Of a stretch of 63,770 nt of DNA, positions 7,608-14,772 are shown piece by piece; within the stretch, counting starts at the first letter, position 1, and every line of letters begins with the position of its first letter. The DNA is taken from positions 1-63,770 of IMG/VR virus record IMGVR_UViG_3300044731_000783; one strand, given 5' to 3'. The position numbers and the translations under genes were made by a program. This stretch comes from a virus. The notes under the pieces are model-generated. The model was given only the letters and a program-made list of their open reading frames with translations, was not told where the DNA came from and made no database searches.

Positions 7608-8196
7608 TGTCTAATTTTTTAATAAAATATTCAAAATCAAAAGCCGGACTTAAATCTGTAGCATCTTCATCAATATTTGATCTTGTTATGATACCACTAA
7701 ATGTTTCCAATCTATTTGTTTTTGTGTTATGTCCGATACAAATTGGACTGATTTTAAATTTTTCGGAGAGTTTTATACACAAATTTGCAGTTTCATCTAA
7801 CTGTTTTTTTGTATATGGTTCCCAGAAAAAATAATCTCGCCATTTTTTATCAAAAACCTTTTCCTTATAAATACTTCCTAACCAATTAATGTGATAACTT
7901 TTTAATGGTTGTTTTTCCAACCAACCTAAATTTTCTAAAGAAATTATTATCGATTGTTTATCGTATATTGGGTTGTTTAATAATTTACCGTAATTTTCAT
8001 CATCCATTGTTTGTAATATAATACCTTCTTTTGTTATTATATAATGCGGTAATTTATTATATTTGTTGTTAAACCTATGTCTTAAACTTGTTAAGTACTC
8101 GTCACCATTTCTAGAAGTATGTGTTAATATTATTTGGATTTTCTTATCTTCTTTACCGATATGATTATAAATTTTTTTGTCAAGTATTTTAGACAT
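7600..8196 (-). CDS. N-acetylmuramoyl-L-alanine amidase endolysin
   Basis: A 198-residue Amidase_2/T7-lysozyme-fold enzyme that would cleave the amide bond between muramic acid and the stem peptide. The first zinc ligand is likely His26 (ILTHTS). Other conserved pieces are HYIIT, the IGHNTKTNR segment near residue 153, and the terminal TDLSPAFDF motif, equivalent to the family's DPGPxFDW. No signal peptide is visible, so export would need a holin or the neighbouring membrane protein. It overlaps both neighbours by eight bases. Confidence 0.85.
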   Translation of the reverse strand: MSKILDKKIYNHIGKEDKKIQIILTHTSRNGDEYLTSLRHRFNNKYNKLPHYIITKEGIILQTMDDENYGKLLNNPIYDKQSIIISLENLGWLEKQPLKSYHINWLGSIYKEKVFDKKWRDYFFWEPYTKKQLDETANLCIKLSEKFKISPICIGHNTKTNRLETFSGIITRSNIDEDATDLSPAFDFEYFIKKLDNE

Positions 8197-9229
8197 TTTT
8201 TGTATATGTTAATCTTTTTATACTTGATTCAAGTGGTAAGGACTCAGTTGGTATAAAATTTTCTTTTGTTGTTGTGGTTGTTTCTACAACCCAATAATCC
8301 TCATTCTCAAAATATTCTTCATCATTAGCTTGGTCGGTACTTGGTCGGTGGTTAGTCGGTACTTGGTCGGTTTCTTGTACGGTAACTTGTATGGTATCAT
8401 GTATGGTATCATGTATGGTAACTTCGTCTTTCCGTTTCCCTTTAAATGCTTGATTTGTTGCAATAACTAAAGTAATTGCCAGTGGATCAAAAACAAAAAT
8501 TAAAATCAAGATAAAAAGGTTTGCGGTTCTTTTAACATTCCAATCTAATAATTCACTAATATATTTAATAGCACCTAACTCACTTCCGGATATCTCCTGG
8601 GATTGCATATCAAGAATCTTAACATCAAGTTTTGTAATACTATCATTAAACGTATCAATTTTTTTAGATATTGTGTCACGTCTTACTTGAGCTTCTTTTA
8701 GTTGTCCTTCAAATGATTTTCTATTTGCATTATTTGCTCTTGTAATTAATTGACCAGTTTTTTGATCGACAGTTTGTGTTGTCGTGTTATTAGAAAGACC
8801 ATCTCTTAATTTTGTTATATCACCATCAAGAGTTGTTTTTTCTTTTATTAATTCAAGTTTTATCTCTTCAAATCTTTTTTTCTTTACTTCGACATTTTTT
8901 ATTTGTTTTTCACCAATTTCAAGTTTTGCGATATTCCCTTGAAACCCGGTACTTAATAGTCCGTAAATACCAAGTGATGTTATTACAGATAAAGTAATTA
9001 GTGCTATTGTCATATAGATTTTTAATGCACCATACGTTTCTTTCCACTTGTCGTGAAGATATGTTGCTATCGCTATCTTTGATATTTCAAGGAATGTTCC
9101 CATAATAATGACTGGTATTGCAACACCAACAAATACAACTGATAGACCAACAACACTATAATATGCGGCGGTTCCGGATAAACCTAAAGCACAAAATAAT
9201 AAAAACCAGGGTAAAAATTTTTCTTTCAT
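8189..9229 (-). CDS. Multi-pass membrane protein with central coiled coil (DUF4407-like layout)
   Basis: A 346-residue protein with about three N-terminal membrane segments (within residues 5-100), a long coiled coil (about 110-215) and one more helix (about 235-258, LFILILIFVFDPLAITLVIA). A hydrophilic Thr-rich tail follows. This layout resembles DUF4407-type membrane proteins. It lies directly upstream of the amidase (overlap eight bases), so a role in lysis timing is possible but unproven. The tail is encoded by short tandem repeats. TATTTATAA lies ten bases before the start. Confidence 0.65.
   Translation of the reverse strand: MKEKFLPWFLLFCALGLSGTAAYYSVVGLSVVFVGVAIPVIIMGTFLEISKIAIATYLHDKWKETYGALKIYMTIALITLSVITSLGIYGLLSTGFQGNIAKLEIGEKQIKNVEVKKKRFEEIKLELIKEKTTLDGDITKLRDGLSNNTTTQTVDQKTGQLITRANNANRKSFEGQLKEAQVRRDTISKKIDTFNDSITKLDVKILDMQSQEISGSELGAIKYISELLDWNVKRTANLFILILIFVFDPLAITLVIATNQAFKGKRKDEVTIHDTIHDTIQVTVQETDQVPTNHRPSTDQANDEEYFENEDYWVVETTTTTKENFIPTESLPLESSIKRLTYTKNV
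8330..8422. repeat. Short tandem repeats within the membrane-protein gene
   Basis: Two kinds of repeats adjoin. A 16-base unit (TCGGTACTTGGTCGGT) occurs twice, at about 8334-8349 and 8356-8371. A 12-base unit (GTATGGTATCAT) occurs in tandem at 8389-8412, followed by a partial third copy. They encode the HDTI/QVTVQ-type hydrophilic tail. All length changes by one 12-base unit stay in frame. Confidence 0.8.
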
Positions 9230-9239
9230 ATTTTATATA

Positions 9240-9779
9240 TTATAAATAAACAACTTGTATATTTAAAGTATTAAATTGTTCAAGGGTAACTCTTTTAGCA
9301 CTTTTATTCTGATCTTTGGTTTTTAAAAAATTACCATTTTCCGAAAATGCTGATGTTATTATATTAAAAAAATTCCCATCTTTACTAATTAAAAATTCCA
9401 TATAATCAAAATTTTTATCATCTTCATTATCATCTCTTTTTTTTATGAAAATTAGTTTATTATTTTCTGGGTTTATTTTATTAAAACTTTCATAAACTTT
9501 GTTTAATTCAGACCTAAAAGTATTTCTAACCATGCTATCTGGTACCGCCAATCTTGGTTGAGCTTGAAATTTAGAACGTCTTGTTTCGATATATTCTTTA
9601 TATAATTCAACTATTTCATCATATGAAAGATTTCCAAATCTTTCCTCTCTCTGGTGATATGTAGATTTTAACTGAATTAACTTATTATCAATTAATTCTG
9701 AAAAAATTAATTTACCGCTTTCTTTTTTTCTACCACTTTCAAATAAAATAGTATTTTTTAATACGTTAATAAGTTTCAT
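9240..9779 (-). CDS. Putative head-packaged protein with prohead-protease-type N-terminus
   Basis: A 179-residue protein starting MKLINVLKNT. An upstream start at 9815 lies inside the terminator hairpin and is rejected. The N-terminal amphipathic helix ends ILFE, fitting the L/I-x-E cleavage pattern of T4-type prohead proteases (after residue 14). The body is mixed alpha/beta and charged, with no catalytic motif seen. I infer that it is packaged in the head; its function is unknown. A TATTTATA motif lies immediately before the start. Confidence 0.65.
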   Translation of the reverse strand: MKLINVLKNTILFESGRKKESGKLIFSELIDNKLIQLKSTYHQREERFGNLSYDEIVELYKEYIETRRSKFQAQPRLAVPDSMVRNTFRSELNKVYESFNKINPENNKLIFIKKRDDNEDDKNFDYMEFLISKDGNFFNIITSAFSENGNFLKTKDQNKSAKRVTLEQFNTLNIQVVYL

Positions 9780-9792
9780 ATTTATAAATATA

Positions 9793-9932
9793 CAAAAAGG
9801 TGGGTTTTGGCCCACCTTTCTGATTTTCCAATAATACGACTTGAGGAATTTAAACCCGACACTCTAACCGCGGTATCACGACGACTTACGACCCTAGGAG
9901 TAAGCTTCCCAGTCTTTGTGTTAACCACATTG
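9793..9932 (-). ncRNA. Candidate structured non-coding RNA
   Basis: This block has no open frame of note, and about half its bases at 9829-9930 are G or C, whereas its surroundings are about 30%. A host-type promoter lies just upstream and a strong terminator closes it. On the minus strand it contains a stem-loop (TGGGA/TCCTA, extended by C/G) and tRNA-like pieces (GCGGTTAGAG and GGGTTTAAATTCC). An AAGTCGT heptamer occurs twice. I could not fold it as a normal tRNA: there is no matching acceptor stem and no U at position 33. It may be a degenerate tRNA or a phage-specific regulatory RNA. Confidence 0.45.
9796..9819 (-). terminator. Rho-independent terminator
   Basis: A perfect nine-base-pair stem (AAAGGTGGG/CCCACCTTT) with a six-base loop, followed on the minus strand by a T-run. 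It ends the candidate non-coding RNA and separates it from the 9240-9779 gene. Confidence 0.85.
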
Positions 9933-9938
9933 ACAATA

Positions 9939-9969
9939 CAAAGATATAAATATTTTTTAATCTACCAAA
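9939..9969 (-). promoter_or_regulatory. Bacteroidota-type promoter for the candidate ncRNA
   Basis: On the minus strand TTTG (9966-9969) is followed after 19 bases by TATCTTTG (9939-9946). This matches the TTTG-N19/21-TAnnTTTG consensus of Bacteroidota housekeeping sigma promoters. Transcription would start near 9932, just after the upstream methyltransferase gene ends. Confidence 0.7.
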
Positions 9970-10808
9970 ATTTCTTGACGAATATTTTTAAAAATATGTG
10001 TAATTACATCTACGGTCCAACCATTTCCTAACATATTAAACCTTTGTGTATTTGATACCATTGATGAGTAATTATCTGGGACCGTCTGTAATCTTTCACA
10101 TTCAAGTGGTGAAAATAACCTATCCTCACCAGTTACAGCTTTTATCTCCAAATAACATTTTGGTGTTATATTTTTACCCCATCCGTGTGCCAATTCACGG
10201 GTAAGTGTTGGTGCCTTGCCAGTTGCTTTATAATTTTTAGCATAATAAAGTTGTGCTTGTATTGTTTTTGGTGGTAGTATTTTATGTTCTCCAGAATAAT
10301 CAATAATATCTTTAACTAAGATTCCCTTATCTTCCGGTTGTTCAATGCCTGGTATATTTGTCCAGTATAATCTTTCTCTACTTTGAGCTGAAACCAAATT
10401 ACTATTTATTCTTATTGGTTCAACACCCATATGTTCTGTAATTACTTGTTCGTGTTCTTTTTTCATTTTAACATTTTCAAGTAAAAAATATTTTGGGTTT
10501 AATTCTTCTTTTAATCTAACAAATTCAAAAAACAACTTACTTCTTGGGTCGTCAAAATTTAATCTTTTGCCGGCAAATGAAAATCCTTGACAAGGTGAAC
10601 CACCAAACATAATATCAATTTTTGGTAAATCACTTCCTTTAACATCTAAAATATCACCAATCTGAATTGTTTCCGGATAATTGTGTTGTGTTACCTGGAT
10701 AGCGTATTTATCAATTTCTGAAGCAAAATACTTATCATACTTTATCCCAACTCTATTAAGAGCAATCTGTCCACAGGACATTCCATCAAATAAACTTAAT
10801 ACATTCAT
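9957..10808 (-). CDS. DNA (cytosine-5) methyltransferase, copy A
   Basis: A 283-residue C5 methyltransferase that transfers methyl from SAM to cytosine in a specific DNA site. Motif I is FDGMSCGQIAL (residues 7-17). The catalytic Pro-Cys-Gln is in GGSPCQGFSFAG (Cys73). Motif VI is ENVKMK, motif VIII QSRERLYWTN, and motif X GNGWTVDV near the C-terminus. The short target-recognition region is typical of orphan phage enzymes. It overlaps copy B by four bases (ATGA) and is clearly its paralogue. It probably protects phage DNA from host restriction. Confidence 0.93.
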   Translation of the reverse strand: MNVLSLFDGMSCGQIALNRVGIKYDKYFASEIDKYAIQVTQHNYPETIQIGDILDVKGSDLPKIDIMFGGSPCQGFSFAGKRLNFDDPRSKLFFEFVRLKEELNPKYFLLENVKMKKEHEQVITEHMGVEPIRINSNLVSAQSRERLYWTNIPGIEQPEDKGILVKDIIDYSGEHKILPPKTIQAQLYYAKNYKATGKAPTLTRELAHGWGKNITPKCYLEIKAVTGEDRLFSPLECERLQTVPDNYSSMVSNTQRFNMLGNGWTVDVITHIFKNIRQEILVD

Positions 10809-11689
10809 AGTCCTTTAAATATATGTGAAATTACATCAACTGTCCACCCATTTCCAATCATTTTTTTTCTTTGGTTTAAAGAAACTAATGAAGTGTAATT
10901 ATCTGGTAGTGTTTGTAATCTTTCATATTCAAGAATGTTGAGTTCCCTCATAATATTATTAACAATCACACCATAATTACAAGCAGTGTTTAATGTGTTT
11001 GTTTTTCCGTTACTAACACGACCTCTTCTATTTTTACTACTTGGAAATTCCAAATTTACACAATCTCCGTGTTTTGCAAATAAATACCCTATTTTTGTTC
11101 CGTTTTTTATTTTAAAAATGTTATCTTTAATATCAAGAATAATTCTATTATCATCTACTATTTTTTCATCCCCATTTGACTCTAAAATATCAAGTATATT
11201 AATATTTTTATCCTCTATATTTTTATCGAATGGGATATTGGTCCAATACAATCTCTGTCTTTTCTGTGCTGAAAAAAACTTACTATCAATCATAACTGGT
11301 TCAAAACCAATTGTATCTGTTATGATTTTTTCCCATTCTTTTTTCATTACAACATTTTCAAGAAGAAAATATTTTGGTTTAACTTCATTTAATACTCTAA
11401 TGTATTCCCAAAATAAACCACTTTTACCATCAAATCCAGAATTATCACCAGACCTACTAAACGATTGACATGGAGATCCACCAATTACTAAATCTATCTT
11501 TGGTAAATTTTTTGTGTCTAAACCAACAATACTACCCAACTGTATTGTATCTGGGTAGTGGTTTTGTGTTACGGTAATCGCGTGCTTATCAATTTCTGAT
11601 GCAAAATATTTATCATACTTTATACTGGCTCTATTAAGAGCAATCTGTCCACAGGACATCCCATCAAAAAGAGAAAGTACATTCATCAT
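10805..11689 (-). CDS. DNA (cytosine-5) methyltransferase, copy B
   Basis: A 294-residue paralogue of copy A. It has the same first motif, the catalytic Cys74 in GGSPCQSFSRSG, ENVVMK, QKRQRLYWTN and GNGWTVDVISHIF. The middle section, which should set sequence specificity, differs strongly from copy A, so the two probably methylate different sites. A 31-base segment is identical between the copies (10751-10781 and 11629-11659). Two Met codons in tandem start the frame, which overlaps the sigma gene by four bases. Confidence 0.93.
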   Translation of the reverse strand: MMNVLSLFDGMSCGQIALNRASIKYDKYFASEIDKHAITVTQNHYPDTIQLGSIVGLDTKNLPKIDLVIGGSPCQSFSRSGDNSGFDGKSGLFWEYIRVLNEVKPKYFLLENVVMKKEWEKIITDTIGFEPVMIDSKFFSAQKRQRLYWTNIPFDKNIEDKNINILDILESNGDEKIVDDNRIILDIKDNIFKIKNGTKIGYLFAKHGDCVNLEFPSSKNRRGRVSNGKTNTLNTACNYGVIVNNIMRELNILEYERLQTLPDNYTSLVSLNQRKKMIGNGWTVDVISHIFKGL

Positions 11690-12486
11690 AGATAGTCAAA
11701 TAATTCAGATGATTCATTACGAAGTCTACGAAGTGCTTTCTCTTTAATCTGTCTAACTCTTTCTTTTGTTAGATTGAAATCTGAGCCGATGTCTTCAAGT
11801 GTTCTTGGTGTTCCTGTAAGACCAAAGTAATCCCCTATGATAGATTTTTCACGGTCATCTAAAACATTTAACAATGATAATAACTTATCTTTTAAAATAT
11901 CTTTTGTATCAAATCCCGCATCTGGTGCTACCGCATCCGGATTTTCAATTAGGTCAATAAGCGTATCACCTTCCTCATTGATATTCATATCAAGATTGAT
12001 AATCGAAGGTAGTGATGTGAACTTATCGTCAAGTTTTTTACCAGATTGTTCAACTTCTTTTTTGGCTTTTTGTAAGTCTTGTACAACATTAACCGGGAGT
12101 CTAATTGTTCTAGCATTGTCATTTAGTGACTGGATGATTGATTGTTTAACCCACCATACTGCGTATGATATAAATCTTAAATCCTTATTCCAATCAAAGT
12201 TTTTAATTGCTTTCATAAGTCCTAAGTTTCCTTCAGCAATTAAGTCTGGAAGGTCAAGGCCTTGATTTTGATACTGTTTTGCAACTGTAATTACAAAACG
12301 TAAATTTCCTTCCAATAACTCACCTTCTATTTTTTTTCTTTCTCTTTCTGAAATCTCATCAGATTTCATTTTTACGGCTAATTCTTTTTCACGATCAGGT
12401 GTCATAACCTTAATCTTTCTAATGTCTTTTAGGTAGTGATAAATCTCTTCCTGGTTAATTGGTACTCCGGTGTTTTTTTCTTTCAT
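11686..12486 (-). CDS. Sigma-70 family factor of Bacteroidota housekeeping type
   Basis: A 266-residue sigma factor with region 1.2, region 2 (NLRFVITVAKQYQNQG, LPDLIAEGNLGL, FISYAVWWVKQSI), region 3 and region 4.2 (TLEDIGSDFNLTKERVRQI). It lacks region 1.1, like the short RpoD of Bacteroidota, and the motif spelling is close to that protein. It would direct host RNA polymerase, probably to host-type promoters like those found in this window. T4 gp55 is much more divergent, so this is not a simple late-sigma homologue. It is transcribed with the methyltransferases (ATGA overlap). Confidence 0.92.
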   Translation of the reverse strand: MKEKNTGVPINQEEIYHYLKDIRKIKVMTPDREKELAVKMKSDEISERERKKIEGELLEGNLRFVITVAKQYQNQGLDLPDLIAEGNLGLMKAIKNFDWNKDLRFISYAVWWVKQSIIQSLNDNARTIRLPVNVVQDLQKAKKEVEQSGKKLDDKFTSLPSIINLDMNINEEGDTLIDLIENPDAVAPDAGFDTKDILKDKLLSLLNVLDDREKSIIGDYFGLTGTPRTLEDIGSDFNLTKERVRQIKEKALRRLRNESSELFDYL

Positions 12487-12490
12487 ATAT

Positions 12491-13009
12491 TTATGCTTGT
12501 TTTGAATATTCGTCTAATTTATCTTTCTCTGCTCTTGTAAGCGAGTCTATACCTTGATCTACAATTTTATCTAAAATTTCGTCAAGAGTCAAATCACAAA
12601 CGTTATTTTTTAAAAACTCATCAACCCTTTTTCTGTGTTCTTCCATAAATGCAGCGACATCAAAAGTAAGTTTTGGTTTTTGGTTTGTTACTGTTGGTTT
12701 ACGTCCTCTTTTTTTCTTACCAATAAGGTGTTCAAAATTATTTTTGTCCATATCGGATGAAACGCTTTTTGCGTTTTGGACTAAAACAAACATAAACTCT
12801 GGAACATCATCTTTTATAAGATTGACATATTCTTCTACTTCACTTTGTGACAAATTACTCTCAAAGTTAAAGATGGTGTGGTTTTCACCGTAAACAAATT
12901 TAAGTTGTTCTTCTTTTATAATGTGAACTAATTCGTGTGCAAATTTTTGGTTTGACTCGGTTTCATCCCAGTTATCATTACAGGGGTAGACAAATAGTAA
13001 GTATTTCAT
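12491..13009 (-). CDS. Hypothetical protein with AT-hook
   Basis: A 172-residue protein. The N-terminal domain (about residues 1-90) is alpha/beta, followed by an AT-hook-like KKRGRKP (about 98-104). The C-terminal helical segment (DEILDKIVDQGIDSLT) resembles the short DEIL-K-GxxSL tail seen in Bacteroidota proteins. DNA binding in the minor groove is inferred from the hook. It lies four bases from the sigma gene and may be co-regulated with it. TATAAATA (13018-13025) and TATCTTTG (13029-13036) lie upstream on the coding strand. Confidence 0.7.
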   Translation of the reverse strand: MKYLLFVYPCNDNWDETESNQKFAHELVHIIKEEQLKFVYGENHTIFNFESNLSQSEVEEYVNLIKDDVPEFMFVLVQNAKSVSSDMDKNNFEHLIGKKKRGRKPTVTNQKPKLTFDVAAFMEEHRKRVDEFLKNNVCDLTLDEILDKIVDQGIDSLTRAEKDKLDEYSKQA

Positions 13010-13017
13010 AGAGTTTT

Positions 13018-13036
13018 TATTTATACGACAAAGATA
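13018..13036 (-). promoter_or_regulatory. Possible promoter elements upstream of the AT-hook/sigma operon
   Basis: The minus strand reads TATCTTTG (13029-13036), a good Bacteroidota -7 element, and then TATAAATA (13018-13025), the T4 late consensus, eight bases before the start codon. No TTG element lies at the expected distance upstream of the first motif, so either element alone is only suggestive. Confidence 0.4.
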
Positions 13037-13066
13037 AGAAAAAGTTTCTGATATTTTGTTTTTTTA

Positions 13067-13984
13067 CTAGATTAAATTTTTTATTCTTTTTTGTGTTAAA
13101 TCAAAATAATTCTTGTCTAATTCACAACCTATAAAATTTCTTTCATTATTAATACAAGAAATAGCAGTCGAACCTCCACCCATAAATGGGTCTAAAATTA
13201 TATCACCCTTATTTGAACATACATTGACTAATCTTTCTATCAATTTTAAAGGTTTTTCTGTTGGGTGAATTTTTTCTTCTTTTGGTATATAAAAATTTAT
13301 ATCATCAAAAACATCTGTTAATCCCATTGGTAGATTAAAAGTATAAACAATGTCTTCATATTTTGGTAAACCCCCAAATAAACTACTTAATTTATCCCAA
13401 TCCTCTTTAGTTGGTTCTTGTAATTTTTTTTGTTTTTTGCCAGCAATTGAAGACCATGTCCCACCACCATTAGTTGCCTTACCTAAAAAAGTATTAATTT
13501 CTTTTGCGTTTAAGCCCTTTTCATTTGCTTTTGATTGTAATAAGTCTCTAATATAATCATTACTATCTTTAACAAAATAATAAATATGTTCAGTAGTTGT
13601 TGGGAACATTTTTAATTTTGGGGATATCCTACCGGCCGCACTCTTCATTCCTTTCCAAATAACAATTTGTTGTCTAAATTTAAAACCATTTTCTTCTATT
13701 ATTGGTAATAAATTAGCTAATTGGTAACTGTAACCAAAAATAAAAAATGAAGCGCTTTTTTTTGTTATTCTAGATATTTCAACAATCCACTCTGAACACC
13801 AATTTTTATATTCATCAATTGTTTTCCATTGTTTATCCCATTCTTCATCAACAACACCCCAATATGGTGGATCTGTTATACAAGAGTCAACACACTCATC
13901 TGGTAAATTTTTTAAAAATTCAACACAATCTTGATTATATATTTTATTTAATTCTACGAATTGTTTTTCCTCTTTCTTTTCCAT
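13067..13984 (-). CDS. DNA amino-methyltransferase, DPPY class (N6-adenine or N4-cytosine)
   Basis: A 305-residue SAM-dependent methyltransferase of the beta order. The catalytic DPPY is at residues 38-41, and the SAM-binding DPFMGGGST is near the C-terminus (265-273). LDKNYF follows, the usual motif II acid region. The DPPY form usually means adenine-N6, though N4-cytosine cannot be excluded. The start overlaps the end of the upstream gene by 41 bases, which may make the two a restriction-modification pair. Confidence 0.9.
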   Translation of the reverse strand: MEKKEEKQFVELNKIYNQDCVEFLKNLPDECVDSCITDPPYWGVVDEEWDKQWKTIDEYKNWCSEWIVEISRITKKSASFFIFGYSYQLANLLPIIEENGFKFRQQIVIWKGMKSAAGRISPKLKMFPTTTEHIYYFVKDSNDYIRDLLQSKANEKGLNAKEINTFLGKATNGGGTWSSIAGKKQKKLQEPTKEDWDKLSSLFGGLPKYEDIVYTFNLPMGLTDVFDDINFYIPKEEKIHPTEKPLKLIERLVNVCSNKGDIILDPFMGGGSTAISCINNERNFIGCELDKNYFDLTQKRIKNLI

Positions 13985-14735
13985 GTGTTGTTTTTTTATT
14001 TTTTATATCAATAAATTCAAATATTTCATTGTATTGATAAATATCTTTAATTATTTTAAAATCTTTATTTAAAACCTTGGACATTTTTTTTAAAATTTTT
14101 TCATCATATTCGATTTTTTTAGTTTCATTTCTTTCAACAACAATACCAAAATCATCATCAAATTTTATTGTAATTGATGTTGTTTCAATTGGGTTTGATG
14201 CGTAAAAATCAGCAGAAAAGGGTAAAAAATTTTTATTTTTAGATTTACCAAGTTTATTTTGTGTTTTTAATATTTGAATAAAATGTTCATTATTAGCATC
14301 AATAACATATTGTTTTAAATAAAATGTGTTACACTCATAAGAATTTTTTTCTGGATATAAAACCCATAAATGATATAATGGTATTCCATATTCAAAATTA
14401 GCCTTAGTATCTATTGACCATCGTGAATCCGAAATATATTCAAAATCTGTTGAACTACATAAACATTTTTCAGCAAAAAAATGTAATTTTCCACCACAAT
14501 TAATACACTTTTTTGGTTGTACCAAGGACGTAGCTTTAGTCTCATCTTTATTATCGTGGTCATATCCATGGGATATCGAACCGGTACCTTTTATGTCGTG
14601 TTCAATACATGTTAGTAATTCAAATTCATCATCAGAAAAACCAATAGAAATTGGTGTGTTATATTTCTTACCAAGTTTGATTTTTTCAAACCAATTACTG
14701 GTTAAATTTTTTATTGTTATTAATGTTTTGTCCAT
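13944..14735 (-). CDS. Zinc-finger protein, possible restriction endonuclease partner
   Basis: A 263-residue protein. A zinc-knuckle segment (CINCGG ... CLCSS, about residues 76-93) is followed by DSRWSIDTKANFEYG and PLYHLWVLYPE. The strand-acid-x-Lys pattern could be the core of a PD-(D/E)XK nuclease. The C-terminal 41 bases of the gene overlap the DPPY methyltransferase start, the arrangement of many R-M operons. It has its own host-type promoter, with a nearly leaderless message. The function is inferred; a regulatory DNA-binding protein is an alternative. Confidence 0.5.
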   Translation of the reverse strand: MDKTLITIKNLTSNWFEKIKLGKKYNTPISIGFSDDEFELLTCIEHDIKGTGSISHGYDHDNKDETKATSLVQPKKCINCGGKLHFFAEKCLCSSTDFEYISDSRWSIDTKANFEYGIPLYHLWVLYPEKNSYECNTFYLKQYVIDANNEHFIQILKTQNKLGKSKNKNFLPFSADFYASNPIETTSITIKFDDDFGIVVERNETKKIEYDEKILKKMSKVLNKDFKIIKDIYQYNEIFEFIDIKNKKTTHGKERGKTIRRIK

Positions 14736-14740
14736 AACAA

Positions 14741-14772
14741 CAAACTTACAAAAAATATTTTAATTTACCAAA
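14741..14772 (-). promoter_or_regulatory. Bacteroidota-type promoter, nearly leaderless
   Basis: The minus strand has TTTG (14769-14772), a 20-base spacer, and TAAGTTTG (14741-14748). A transcript would start at or within a few bases of the ATG at 14735, implying a leaderless or very short-leader message. The TTTG lies within the last codons of the upstream gp46-like gene. Confidence 0.65.

Noticed and set aside
9829-9932. Conventional tRNA gene in the GC-rich intergenic block
   Set aside because: D-arm- and T-arm-like strings are present, but no pairing acceptor stem, no anticodon loop with U33, and the repeated AAGTCGT is direct rather than inverted.
11686-12486. T4 gp55 late sigma homologue
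   Set aside because: Full regions 1.2 to 4.2 with housekeeping-type motif spelling make it a Bacteroidota RpoD-like factor instead.
13018-13025. TATAAATA as a definite T4 late promoter
   Set aside because: The octamer is frequent in this AT-rich DNA and often palindromic with TATTTATA, so a single copy is not evidence enough.
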